DNA of 33,742 nt from Pseudomonas entomophila (GCF_013523165.1 NZ_JAAMQI010000033.1:1-33742), one strand, 5' to 3'. Positions 1 through 7,628 are shown, numbered from the stretch's first letter. Notes: generated by a model from the letters alone, not told the origin. Numbers and translations are program-made.

Positions 1-2
1 AC

Positions 3-590
3 CGCGGCCCAGGCCATTTCGAACCATCCCCCTGGCTGCCCGTGCGCTGGGCCGAACACCAGCTCAAAGAATTCGATGCAGCACCAGTGCTGGGCTACCT
101 GCACCGCCCGATCAAGGTCTCGATGCAAGACGAAAACGGCCAGCGCCTCAAACCCGCCTTGCAAGCCAAGGCCTTGCAAGCAGGCTGGCTCAAGGCGCTG
201 GACACCTTGCCCGATGGACAAAAACCGGTACGCGTGTTCTACGACACCACCGACAACACCGAAGCGGAAATCGCCCTGACCAACGCCTTGCACAGCCTAA
301 ACACCGATGGCCATGGCCTGGACGTGGGCAATGTGGAGGAGGGCTACGACATCGGCCGGCGCCTGGGTAATACCGGCGTCAGCAGCGCGCTGGTGGAAAT
401 CAACCTGGCCACCATCGCCAGCTACCTCGATGGCGGCGCCAGTGCCGTGGTGTACGCCGGCAGCGACGGTAGCCTCAGCGTACAGATGATCAGCCCGCCC
501 ACTGAGGCCCGCAAGGCGAAGAATGAGCAGAACCGCGGCGCTGATCCGTTCATCTATGGCCTCCCCGGTAACGGACCACCCCCGGCATGA
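3..590 (+). CDS. Tla3-like (DUF2875) T6SS adaptor, 3' part
   Basis: The reading frame is open from the window edge, so this is the C-terminal part (about 195 codons) of a gene that starts upstream. It matches the C-terminus of the complete gene at 879-2435 almost residue for residue; only two residues differ in the region covered by both. Proteins of this DUF2875 type are known in P. aeruginosa (Tla3) as adaptors that deliver a Tle3 lipase to the type VI VgrG spike. That role here is inferred from family and from the PAAR gene that follows with an ATGA overlap (587-590), a sign of translational coupling. The effector gene, if present, would lie upstream of the window. The family call is from recognition of the protein type, not from a search. 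Confidence 0.65.
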   Translation, partial: RGPGHFEPSPWLPVRWAEHQLKEFDAAPVLGYLHRPIKVSMQDENGQRLKPALQAKALQAGWLKALDTLPDGQKPVRVFYDTTDNTEAEIALTNALHSLNTDGHGLDVGNVEEGYDIGRRLGNTGVSSALVEINLATIASYLDGGASAVVYAGSDGSLSVQMISPPTEARKAKNEQNRGADPFIYGLPGNGPPPA

Positions 591-856
591 GGGCTCCAAT
601 CTGCCTGGGGGACCCCACCAGCAGCGGCGGCAGCGTGATCTCATGCCAACTGGCTGGGACCCACACCGTCAATGGTAAAACGCCAGCGGTGTTGGGCGAC
701 AAGGCCAGTTGCCCGCTTCACGGCGGGGTGTTCGCTTTCATTGAGGGGTATCCGAGCCGTCGCCTCAACGGTAAGCCTACGGTGCTGCAAGGCCATCGGC
801 TGGCATGTGGATGTCAGGGTGTGGCCAGCCATGCGCTGAATGTGAGTGTGGCGTAG
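587..856 (+). CDS. PAAR-domain protein (T6SS spike tip)
   Basis: An 89-residue protein that is essentially one PAAR domain. The N-terminus has the typical PAxxxGDPTSSGG-like opening (ICLGDPTSSGG), and His/Cys residues are spaced along the chain (Cys20, Cys42, His45, His70, Cys74, Cys76), as expected for the metal-binding tip. PAAR proteins form the sharpened, zinc-binding point on the VgrG trimer and carry cargo with it. Its ATG overlaps the stop of the upstream adaptor gene (ATGA), and the next adaptor gene begins 22 bp after its stop, so all three are probably co-transcribed. There is no C-terminal toxin extension, so this is a structural PAAR rather than an evolved effector. Confidence 0.8.
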   Translation: MRAPICLGDPTSSGGSVISCQLAGTHTVNGKTPAVLGDKASCPLHGGVFAFIEGYPSRRLNGKPTVLQGHRLACGCQGVASHALNVSVA

Positions 857-878
857 ATGATGGAGCACAGGACTTGAC

Positions 879-2435
879 ATGGCATTTCGCAGCCTGAAGC
901 CCGCCCTGGCTTGGGGCATTGTAGTGTTTGTCGGCTGGTTGGTGATCTTTAGCATGTGCTGGCGAGATGGCACCCAGGCCTATGAAAGGGCTAAGAGTGC
1001 CGCCTATGAAAAAGAAATGGCGGCAAAAATTGCTGAACAGCAGGCCATCCAGGGTCGGAGCTACGCCTTGGAGATTCGAGGAGTGGGGCTTGGATTGCAC
1101 CGAGACGGCCAGTCCGAAATCTGGCGGTTCATTCGAAAGAAGAACGACAACTTTGCCTCAATCTACTCGCAGCATGCGCAAGACTATAATCCGTCATTGG
1201 CATCTAGAGAAAGTGCCGCAGACATCATGGTCCGCATCGCATTCAAGAATTCGGCTGGCGAATCAGTGACGTATTGGCCGATTCCGGTATTTGCGCTTGG
1301 ACCGCCTGATCCCTATGCAAAAGGATATAGAGCAGCAGGCCTGATCAATGAAGGGCGTAATGCTGCGACCTTGGGCGTTACCCAGTTTCTGTGGCAAGAC
1401 GATGAAAGCACGGACCATGCCCAAGGCATGATTGAACGCCTGTTCACGTTTTTTGACGATAACCCTAAGGTGCCACAGGCCTTGCTCGCAAGCCAAGACG
1501 GTGATGTGGCGCGAGACCCCTTTCGTAAACCAGGCACGCCGGGCTTGCAAAGTGGCCATGTGGTTCCAACGATCTACGAAAGCACGACTGGCCTGTTGGT
1601 CACGCGCTCGGGCCGGGTGGACCGCTACATTCGCCCGTTCGCCACCCATGACGCCGAGGGCAACCAGAACAAAAATACGGATCTAGGCAAGTTATGGGCC
1701 TTTTACTGGGATCGGAATAAAGCCTTCATGGACTGGTATAAGGCAGCCGAGCTTGCTAAAGGCGCTAAAGAGCCGGCGCTTAGGTACACCATGTCCACCG
1801 CCTACTGGCAATCTCAACTACCCACCTTGTGGAAAACCATCAACAACCGCGGCCCAGGCCATTTCGAACCATCCCCCTGGCTGCCCGTGCGCTGGGCCGA
1901 ACACCAGCTCAAAGAATTCGATGCAGCACCAGTGCTGGGCTACCTGCACCGCCCGATCAAGGTCTCGATGCAGGACGAAAACGGCCAGCGCCTCAAACCC
2001 GCCTTGCAGGCCAAGGCCTTGCAAGCAGGCTGGCTCAAGGCGCTCGACACCTTGCCCGATGGGCAAAAACCGGTACGCGTGTTCTACGACACCACCGACA
2101 ACACCGAAGCGGAAATCGCCCTGACCAACGCCTTGCATAACCTTAATACCGATGGTCATGGCCTGGACGTGGGCAATGTGGAGGAGGGCTACGACATCGG
2201 CCGGCGCCTGGGCAATACCGGCGTCAGCAGCGCGCTGGTGGAAATCAATCTGGCCACCATCGCCAGTTACCTCGATGGCGGCGCCAGTGCCGTGGTGTAT
2301 GCCGGCAGTGATGGCAGCCTTAGCGTACAGATGATCAGCCCGCCCACTGAGACCCGCAAGGCGAAGAACGAGCAGAACCGCGGCGCTGATCCGTTCATCT
2401 ATGGCCTCCCCGGTAACGGACCACCCCCGGCATGA
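879..2435 (+). CDS. Tla3-like (DUF2875) T6SS effector adaptor, full length
   Basis: A 518-residue protein with one N-terminal hydrophobic segment (about residues 9-27, ending near a Cys) that could be a signal anchor, followed by a large soluble region. AGGA lies 8 bp before the ATG. The family is known in P. aeruginosa as Tla3, the adaptor that hands the Tle3 phospholipase to VgrG2b. The last 590 bp duplicate the 3' end of the gene at the window start, with 19 substitutions and no indels; 17 are synonymous and the other two give Ser to Asn and Ala to Thr. No effector or immunity gene follows; instead the stop codon overlaps a broken PAAR start. Function as a second adaptor is inferred and may have decayed with loss of its PAAR partner. 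Confidence 0.7.
   Translation: MAFRSLKPALAWGIVVFVGWLVIFSMCWRDGTQAYERAKSAAYEKEMAAKIAEQQAIQGRSYALEIRGVGLGLHRDGQSEIWRFIRKKNDNFASIYSQHAQDYNPSLASRESAADIMVRIAFKNSAGESVTYWPIPVFALGPPDPYAKGYRAAGLINEGRNAATLGVTQFLWQDDESTDHAQGMIERLFTFFDDNPKVPQALLASQDGDVARDPFRKPGTPGLQSGHVVPTIYESTTGLLVTRSGRVDRYIRPFATHDAEGNQNKNTDLGKLWAFYWDRNKAFMDWYKAAELAKGAKEPALRYTMSTAYWQSQLPTLWKTINNRGPGHFEPSPWLPVRWAEHQLKEFDAAPVLGYLHRPIKVSMQDENGQRLKPALQAKALQAGWLKALDTLPDGQKPVRVFYDTTDNTEAEIALTNALHNLNTDGHGLDVGNVEEGYDIGRRLGNTGVSSALVEINLATIASYLDGGASAVVYAGSDGSLSVQMISPPTETRKAKNEQNRGADPFIYGLPGNGPPPA
1846..2435 (+). repeat. Second copy of a 590-bp direct repeat (first copy 1-590)
   Basis: Bases 1-590 align to 1846-2435 at a fixed offset of 1845 with no gaps. 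I counted 19 mismatches. The first 127 and last 66 bases are identical. The repeat covers the C-terminal coding part of two adaptor genes, and its true left boundary is outside the window. It brackets a PAAR gene and is long enough for homologous recombination that would delete or amplify the intervening 1.8 kb. Confidence 0.95.
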
Positions 2436-2488
2436 GCGCTCCTATTTGCCTTAGGGACCATACCTTTCAACTCAACGTCTTTGCCTAA
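2432..2488 (+). pseudogene. Truncated second PAAR gene
   Basis: An ATG overlapping the adaptor stop (ATGA at 2432-2435) opens an 18-codon frame whose first residues, MSAPICLRD, match the start of the intact PAAR protein (MRAPICLGD). Similarity stops at about 2459. The rest of the frame (HTFQLNVFA) is read from the mobile-type element that begins at 2457. The layout therefore copies the adaptor-PAAR pair upstream, but the second PAAR has lost all of its domain except the first nine residues. Sequence to the right of the element (after 2865) does not clearly resume the PAAR gene, so a deletion probably accompanied or preceded the insertion. Confidence 0.8.
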
Positions 2489-2537
2489 TACGATGTAAAC
2501 CGCATCGCTGATCTGGCAGAGCGATTCATCCCCTGCG

Positions 2538-2591
2538 GGGCTTGCCCGCGATGCAGGCGGTGATGGGCCAGACGCTATCGCGGGCAAGCCC
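2538..2591. repeat. REP doublet inside element copy A
   Basis: A 15-bp perfect inverted pair, GGGCTTGCCCGCGAT at 2538-2552 and its reverse complement at 2577-2591. This is the classical Pseudomonas REP core arranged as a convergent doublet with a 24-base spacer. The spacer differs at one base from that of the doublet at 30019-30072. It can fold in RNA and would follow the adaptor gene stop by about 100 bp. Confidence 0.9.
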
Positions 2592-2606
2592 GATCCCACA
2601 CGGGCT

Positions 2607-2753
2607 GTGTGAAAACTCGACGATGAACTCGAAGCACGCGTCGCTACATGGATTCCAAGAAAGTCTGTGGGGCAGACAGACCCAGGAATCACGTAGCATT
2701 ACGTTTTTCCGGTCATGTTTAGATCTCTGTATCGATCCTCAGGGTTTTCACAC
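2607..2753. repeat. Inverted-repeat-bounded block nested in copy A
   Basis: GTGTGAAAAC at 2607-2616 and its exact reverse complement at 2744-2753 bound a 147-bp block that has no counterpart in copy B. The matches extend imperfectly inward. It has no ORF. It may be a second small insertion inside copy A, but I see no clean target duplication around it. Confidence 0.5.
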
Positions 2754-2943
2754 CGCTTGCACAGGAGGACTGCGCTTGCCTGTAACAGGCCAGTGAGCCT
2801 GTGCATGCAACAATGGTTCTGTCTTGAGGCTTTTTGCAAAGATGTTGAAAGGCCCGGCCTTAGGGCCCCATGGAGGGGATGCCTGAACTGTCGCCCTCTG
2901 GCCGAATTGGCCATAATCGAGCGCCGAGCCAGGACACGACGTC

Positions 2944-3321
2944 GTGAACCCTTATCTAGAAGAAGTCATCGACCTTCACGTAGCGATCGAGGCGCTCTTC
3001 GCCCGAGGAGAAGGCCAGATCGAGTCGATGGTCGCGCGCTTTCATCCGGCGTTTTCCATGATCACGCCGACAGGCCTTCAGGTCGATCTGCAGGCCGTGG
3101 AGCAGCTCTTCACGCAACGCTCAGGAACCCAGCCAGGGTTGACGATCGAACTGACCGACCTGGTGATTCTGGCGCAAGGGCCGGACGGCGCGATGGTCTG
3201 CTACCGAGAAACCCATCGACTGCCTGCTCAGGCCGCCAAGACACGCATTTCGACGGCGCTGTTCAGCTTTCAGGAAGGGCGCGTGCTGTGGCGTCACTTG
3301 CATGAAACCTGGGCTGCGTAG
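2944..3321 (+). CDS. NTF2/DUF4440-like small protein
   Basis: A 125-residue soluble protein, starting at GTG, with the alternating helix and strand pattern of the SnoaL/NTF2-like fold. A helical start (VIDLHVAIEALFA) is followed by the segment around HPAFSMITPTG, then a strand-rich half ending in LFSFQEGRVLWRHLHETWA. DUF4440 proteins of this size form a cone-shaped pocket and act on or bind small molecules, but there is no catalytic signature here that names a substrate. The ribosome binding site is weak (AGGACAC), so the start is moderately sure. It stands alone: the mobile-type element ends 88 bp upstream and a 327-bp gap follows. Confidence 0.6.
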   Translation: MNPYLEEVIDLHVAIEALFARGEGQIESMVARFHPAFSMITPTGLQVDLQAVEQLFTQRSGTQPGLTIELTDLVILAQGPDGAMVCYRETHRLPAQAAKTRISTALFSFQEGRVLWRHLHETWAA

Positions 3322-3648
3322 GGATGGCGACGCCTTGCACGGTCGTGCTCCAGCGCGCCCCTGTCTGCCTTTTCGGCTGCGCTTTGCATGTGGATGCCCT
3401 CGCATTTGGCGAGACCCTCGCAAGACGCGGTCTGGGCTGTGGCTACGCTTTCGACACGGGCTCCTGCTCTTGACGCGCTGGCCACCAGCAACCCTGCCTG
3501 GATCGATCCGTGGATGATCGGTAGCGGGGCCACTTCCTGAAGGGACGTTGATCCCCATGGGTGGTGGCGAACTGCTAGTTTCTCGTCTACACCTACGAGA
3601 GTGTCGCCAGTGACGCTGGCACGTATGCAATGACGGGGAGAGGTCGGT
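3322..3648. other. Gene-free stretch
   Basis: No open frame here has a credible start, codon pattern or recognisable protein. A short imperfect hairpin (GCCAG...CTGGC) lies near 3612-3620, upstream of the secreted-protein gene. I see no repeat, tRNA or terminator with a T tract. Confidence 0.6.
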
Positions 3649-3936
3649 ATGCGTGTCCTGGGTACGTTGGCGCTCGCTGTCGTGTTCACAGCATCCGTCG
3701 CCGAGGCCAGGCAGAATGCGCTATCTGATGACGAGATAGCGAAGCGGATCATCGCCGAGTCGATCGCTTCCTATGCCGGGTCGTGCGCCTGCCCTTTCAA
3801 TACGGCTCGAAACGGCAGCGCTTGTGGAAGGCGAAGCGCTTACAGCAGGCCCGGTGGTGACGCACCGATCTGCTACAGGAAAGACGTGACGGCTGACGAC
3901 ATCGCCGATTACAGGACGCGGAGGCTGGACGAGTAA
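3649..3936 (+). CDS. Small secreted Cys-containing protein
   Basis: A 95-residue precursor with a Sec signal peptide: Arg2, a hydrophobic core at residues 4-17, and a likely cut after Ala20 (AEA-R). The mature part has four cysteines (46, 48, 59, 75) in a pattern CACPF...CGRRSAYSRPGG...CY that looks conserved rather than random and suits one or two disulfides in the periplasm or outside the cell. GGAGAGG lies just upstream of the ATG. I recognise the CGRRSAYSRPGG-type motif as that of a widespread hypothetical family without an assigned function. No neighbour suggests its role. Confidence 0.7.
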   Translation: MRVLGTLALAVVFTASVAEARQNALSDDEIAKRIIAESIASYAGSCACPFNTARNGSACGRRSAYSRPGGDAPICYRKDVTADDIADYRTRRLDE

Positions 3937-4008
3937 ATCAGCAACGTTTCACTCGAACGGCCACATGCTGTGACTGGGCCGAGTGATCTACCTGACAGGA
4001 GTGGGGCA

Positions 4009-4206
4009 ATGCCAATGCGCATAAGGCGGGAAGCCTTTCAGAAATTCATGCCACGTCATCGACGCATCGTGGGCGGCACCCTGATGGGAGCCTGGGCCAT
4101 AGGCGTGCTGGTCGAACCAGGACAGTATCTGTTGGCGCTGTCGATCCCTGGGATTCTCATTTTCTTCAGTGGCTGGCCGGCAGCGTTGTACGAGCTGCCC
4201 GATTAG
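4009..4206 (+). CDS. Small inner-membrane protein, unknown function
   Basis: A 65-residue protein. I chose ATG 4009 over the in-frame GTG at 3970 because AGGAG (3997-4001) is correctly spaced for it. The basic N-terminus (MPMRIRREAFQKF...RHRR) is followed by two hydrophobic stretches, about residues 25-40 and 43-58, suggesting a hairpin in the membrane with the positive end inside. No family recognised. Confidence 0.55.
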   Translation: MPMRIRREAFQKFMPRHRRIVGGTLMGAWAIGVLVEPGQYLLALSIPGILIFFSGWPAALYELPD

Positions 4207-4260
4207 GCCAGGCCGCTCACGGGGGGCGGCATTGTACGTATCGCGCAATGGGGCCGCCAC

Positions 4261-4473
4261 TCAGGGCTTGGTGGATCGATACAGTCCATTGAGGAGCTGA
4301 CAAGCGGCTTCCGCGTTGCGGCGGTTCGCGAACGTCGGGGCCAGGCGTTGCTTGCCGTGACAATCGTAGATATCGAACGCGCTGTCTGTCACCTGCGCTG
4401 GGCGACGTATGTGTCTTGTAAAGGACTCGTTGCGCGGTGGCATGGCCGGGACGACAGCGAACCGGTATGACAT
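4261..4473 (-). CDS. Small hypothetical protein (70 aa)
   Basis: A 70-residue reading frame starting MSYRFAVVPAMPP, with CAGGAG 9 bp before its ATG on the minus strand. A longer in-frame start at 4884 would overlap the GAF domain of the opposite gene and is not credible. The protein is soluble and basic, with a short strand-like centre (DSAFDIYDCHGKQR) and a helical C-terminus (RRNAEAACQLLNGLYR), resembling small conserved proteins of Pseudomonas with no known role. It is divergent from the diguanylate cyclase gene at 4700. Confidence 0.6.
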   Translation of the reverse strand: MSYRFAVVPAMPPRNESFTRHIRRPAQVTDSAFDIYDCHGKQRLAPTFANRRNAEAACQLLNGLYRSTKP

Positions 4474-4699
4474 GTGTAGGATCTCCTGAAAAAAACGGCG
4501 CAAGTATTCCAGTTGTCGATTGGATCCATCAACGACTATCACCTCCAGGGTGCCCGGGCGCGACGAAATGCGTCGTGTGGTGCTCACCACTGATGTCAGT
4601 CGATCGGTCCAAGAGGGCTGCCACGATTCCACCCGGCGACTTATGAAAGGGCGAGGGGTGCCGATATCATTGAGGTCATCCGCCCTTGGACACCCGCCC

Positions 4700-6586
4700 A
4701 TGCTTCTTGCTTCGTACCCCGCTAACGAAACAGCTCGCGTAGCCTTTCTTCGCAGCTTGGACTTGCTGGATACGCCCGCCGAAGAAACCTTCGACCGGTT
4801 CACCCGGGTGTTGGCCGAATTGCTGCACGTGCCGATTGCCTTGGTGTCTTTGGTCGATGCCCAGAGGCAGTGGTTCAAGTCCAAGGTAGGGCTGGATCTC
4901 TGCGAAACCAGCCGAGATGTAGCCTTCTGCGCGCACGCATTGCATGTGGAGGACGCTCTCGTCGTCGAGGATGCGCGGGCGGACGTACGCTTCCAGGCAA
5001 ACCCGCTTGTAGTCGGCGCACCCTATATTCGCTTTTACGCAGGTATTCCCCTGCGTTCCAGTGAAGGCTTTGTGGTAGGGACCTTGTGTGCCATCGATAC
5101 CCGTCCTCGATCACTGGAGGCGAACGCTCTGGCGGCGATGAAAGACTTGGCGCGTAGCGTCGAGCGTGAGCTATTTTACCGCACCACTGCTGGACAAGCC
5201 CGGCTAGCGATCACCGAGGAGCAGCGAGCACGCACGCTCAGCGAAGCCCGGTTTGCAACCATATTCGAGGAAACCCCTACCGGGAAGGCCATCGTCGACC
5301 TGCATGGCCGTTTCGAGGCCGTGAATCGCAAGTTTTGCGAAGTCACCGGTTACACGGCTGAAGAGCTGTCTACAAAGACCTTCTCCGATATTACTCATCC
5401 AGACGATATCCAGCAGGATATGGCCAGGGTCGCAGACCTGATGCTCGGCCGTTGCAAAAGCTATTCACTTGAGAAACGCTATCTTCGCAAGGAGGGTTCT
5501 ATTGTATGGGTGAGCCTGAGTGTGGCCATCGTGCGAGACGCGCTCGACATGCCTTTGCACTTCATTGCCGCAGTCTTGGACATCACCTCTCGCAAACACA
5601 GCGAGGCGTTGATATTCAGTCACCATGAAGAGCTCGAGCGGCGCGTACAGGAACGGACAGCGGCCCTGGAGCGTAGCCAGGAGACCCTTCAAGCGATTGC
5701 TGACAACGTACCGATGCTCATCGCACAGATCGATACTGATCTGCGCTATGTGTTCAACAATGCGCGGTACCAGGAGATCTTCCAGCTTGACCCTTTGTCG
5801 CTTCGGGGGCAGCCAGTGCAGACCGTTCTGAAGCCCGAGGTGTTTGAGCAAGTCTTGCCCTGCTTCGAACGTGCCCTGGCGGGTGAGCGCACGACGCGCG
5901 ACAATATCCGCTACGACGAACAGGATGGCCGAATCTGGCGCGCAACCTATATTCCCGACATCCGAAACGGCGTCGTCATAGGACTCTTTGTCATGTCTCA
6001 GGATGTGACCGATCAGAAGCGCACAGAAAAATCGCTGACAGACAAAGCCCTGCTCGACCCTCTGACAGGCCTGCCCAATCGGGCTGCTCTATTGGAAAAA
6101 ATCACGGACGCCGTGGGCAGTACCAGGCAGGGCCTGGGAGATTTTTCACTTTTCTTCCTCGACCTGGATGGGTTCAAACGGGTCAACGATGAATATGGGC
6201 ATGACTTTGGGGACGAACTGTTGTGCCAGGTTTCAGAGCGGCTGCGGCAGAAAGTGCGTCAGCACGACACCGTTTGTCGCCTCGGGGGAGATGAATTCGT
6301 CATCATCGCCTCCGGCGCGAAGGCTGCCGATGCGTGCGAGCGGATTGCCGGCGCCCTGTGCGATGCCCTGGCTCAGCCGTTCCATCTCAAGGGCCATACC
6401 GTTCGGATCGGGACGAGCATAGGCATCGTGATGTGCCCAGCCTATGCACTCACGACGCCCGAACAGGTCATGACGAGCGCCGATGCCGCCATGTACGATG
6501 CCAAGCGCAGGGGTCGTAATTGCTATCGCTTTGCGCCTCCTGTGCCCATGCAGGAAGGTCACGGGGCCAGCGGCGCGGCGCCATGA
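4700..6586 (+). CDS. GAF-PAS-PAS-GGDEF diguanylate cyclase
   Basis: A 628-residue cytoplasmic sensor with no membrane segments. Domain order: GAF (about 25-160), PAS (180-300), a short coiled region (300-330), PAS (330-440) and GGDEF (447-615). The active site GGDEF (529-533) is intact. An RxxD motif (RQHD, 520-523) lies exactly five residues upstream, which is the product-inhibition I-site. It should make cyclic di-GMP from two GTP and be feedback-controlled. There is no EAL domain. The GAF domain is of the type that opens many Pseudomonas cyclases and may bind a small ligand; the signal is unknown. I place the start at ATG 4700 because the family begins just before the GAF domain; the 60 in-frame codons upstream look non-coding, although no strong ribosome site is visible. 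Confidence 0.88.
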   Translation: MLLASYPANETARVAFLRSLDLLDTPAEETFDRFTRVLAELLHVPIALVSLVDAQRQWFKSKVGLDLCETSRDVAFCAHALHVEDALVVEDARADVRFQANPLVVGAPYIRFYAGIPLRSSEGFVVGTLCAIDTRPRSLEANALAAMKDLARSVERELFYRTTAGQARLAITEEQRARTLSEARFATIFEETPTGKAIVDLHGRFEAVNRKFCEVTGYTAEELSTKTFSDITHPDDIQQDMARVADLMLGRCKSYSLEKRYLRKEGSIVWVSLSVAIVRDALDMPLHFIAAVLDITSRKHSEALIFSHHEELERRVQERTAALERSQETLQAIADNVPMLIAQIDTDLRYVFNNARYQEIFQLDPLSLRGQPVQTVLKPEVFEQVLPCFERALAGERTTRDNIRYDEQDGRIWRATYIPDIRNGVVIGLFVMSQDVTDQKRTEKSLTDKALLDPLTGLPNRAALLEKITDAVGSTRQGLGDFSLFFLDLDGFKRVNDEYGHDFGDELLCQVSERLRQKVRQHDTVCRLGGDEFVIIASGAKAADACERIAGALCDALAQPFHLKGHTVRIGTSIGIVMCPAYALTTPEQVMTSADAAMYDAKRRGRNCYRFAPPVPMQEGHGASGAAP

Positions 6587-6702
6587 TGAACGCGCTGAGG
6601 GGCATCGGGTTTGCCATGAGTTTCGGAAGTGTTCCGAAATCGTTTCGGAAAGGGTAGGCATTTTGGCGCTGCCTGAGAGTCGGTCAAGCCCCGCCAGAAA
6701 CG

Positions 6703-6729
6703 AAAAAAGCCCTGATTTCTCAGGGCTTT
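6703..6729 (-). terminator. Terminator of tRNA-Ser
   Basis: Read on the minus strand, a GCCCTGA/TCAGGGC stem with a short loop is followed by six T residues, directly after the tRNA 3' end. This is a textbook rho-independent terminator. Confidence 0.85.
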
Positions 6730-6734
6730 GAAGA

Positions 6735-6822
6735 TGGCGGAAGCGTAGAGATTCGAACTCTAGGATAGTTGCCCATCGACGGTTTTCAAGACCGTTGCCT
6801 TAAACCACTCGGCCACGCTTCC
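6735..6822 (-). tRNA. tRNA-Ser (anticodon UGA)
   Basis: An 88-nt class II tRNA. The acceptor stem GGAAGCG pairs with CGCTTCC, followed by discriminator G and an encoded CCA. The D-arm starts GCCGAGTGG. The anticodon stem ACGGT/ACCGT holds the loop CTTGAAA with anticodon TGA. A long variable arm, as in serine tRNAs, precedes the T-arm (GAGTTCGAATCTC). It reads UCA codons. No phage or island attachment repeat is visible next to it. Confidence 0.97.
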
Positions 6823-6956
6823 GTGTACAGCGGCGGCAATCATACCCGAATGAAACAAGCTGTCAAACTCTCTCTGTCGACCCAGGCAGAGGCTCTGGTA
6901 TGCTGCCTTCATCCAAATGTTTCAAACCTTGGACCATTCATCACAGGAGCGTCGCC

Positions 6957-7628
6957 ATGCGCGAACAGGATTATGCCGTCAACCACGGCCAGCAGGTCGA
7001 GCAGCAGGAAGTCAGCCGCGTCCTGCGCAACACGTACGGCCTGTTGGCCCTCACCCTGGCCTTCAGCGGTGTCATGGCCTTCGTCGCCCAGCAGATGCGC
7101 GTCGGCTACCCGAACATCTTCGTCGTGCTGATCGGTTTCTACGGGCTGTTCTTCCTCACCGCCAAGCTGCGTGATTCGGTCTGGGGCCTGGTGTCGACCT
7201 TCGCCCTGACCGGTTTCATGGGCTTCATCCTCGGCCCCATCCTCAACCGTTACCTGGGCATGAGCGGGGGCGCCGAGGTCGTCAGCTCCGCGTTCGCCAT
7301 GACCGCGCTGGTCTTCGGCGGCCTGTCGGCCTACGTGCTGACCACCCGCAAGGACATGAGCTTCCTCAGCGGCTTCATCACCGCCGGCTTCTTCGTCCTG
7401 ATGGGCGCCGTGATCGCGAGCTTCTTCTTCCAGATCAGCGGCCTGCAACTGGCGATCAGCGCCGGCTTCGTGCTGTTCTCGTCGGTGTGCATCCTGTTCC
7501 AGACCAGCGCGATCATCCACGGCGGTGAGCGCAACTACATCATGGCCACCATCAGCCTGTACGTTTCGATCTACAACCTGTTCGTCAGCCTGCTTCAGCT
7601 GTTCGGCATCATGGGCAGCGACGACTGA
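6957..7628 (+). CDS. yccA: YccA / Bax inhibitor-1 family membrane protein
   Basis: A 223-residue protein with seven hydrophobic segments from about residue 23 to the end and a short charged N-terminus, the layout of the BI-1/TMBIM family. E. coli YccA is a substrate and modulator of the FtsH membrane protease and protects SecY when translocons jam; BI-1 relatives are pH-sensitive calcium leak channels. The start at ATG 6957 has AGGAG upstream; the longer frame from 6900 adds an unlikely leader. A G+C-rich hairpin (7661-7680) ends the transcript. In P. aeruginosa a yccA gene is followed by tusD; here a purine permease follows, so that arrangement is not kept. Confidence 0.88.
   Translation: MREQDYAVNHGQQVEQQEVSRVLRNTYGLLALTLAFSGVMAFVAQQMRVGYPNIFVVLIGFYGLFFLTAKLRDSVWGLVSTFALTGFMGFILGPILNRYLGMSGGAEVVSSAFAMTALVFGGLSAYVLTTRKDMSFLSGFITAGFFVLMGAVIASFFFQISGLQLAISAGFVLFSSVCILFQTSAIIHGGERNYIMATISLYVSIYNLFVSLLQLFGIMGSDD

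Larger units (their letters stand above)
2457..2856 (+). mobile_element. MITE-like element with REP doublet, copy A (400 bp)
   Basis: The ends are inverted copies of one sequence. The left end reads CCTTTCAAC, then an extra TCAAC, then GTCTTTGCC. The right end, on the other strand, reads CCTTTCAACATCTTTGCA. The element is flanked by an exact 9-bp direct repeat, GCCTTAGGG, at 2448-2456 and 2857-2865. It aligns along its length with copy B at 29919-30157 (opposite strand), including the segment before the REPs, the REP doublet itself and about 95 bp after it. Copy A has an extra 147-bp block bounded by its own inverted repeat (2607-2753). It has no convincing open reading frame, so any movement would need a transposase in trans. 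I could not assign the ends to a known IS family. Confidence 0.65.

Noticed and set aside
2715..3305. 196-codon frame across the element and the DUF4440-like gene
   Set aside because: It starts within the mobile-type element and reads the next gene out of frame; low-complexity Arg-rich product.
4474..4884. Longer start for the small minus-strand protein
   Set aside because: It would run antisense through the start of the GAF domain; the internal ATG at 4473 has a good ribosome site.
6769..7131. 120-codon frame over tRNA-Ser and the yccA start
   Set aside because: It overlaps a perfect tRNA gene and reads yccA out of frame.
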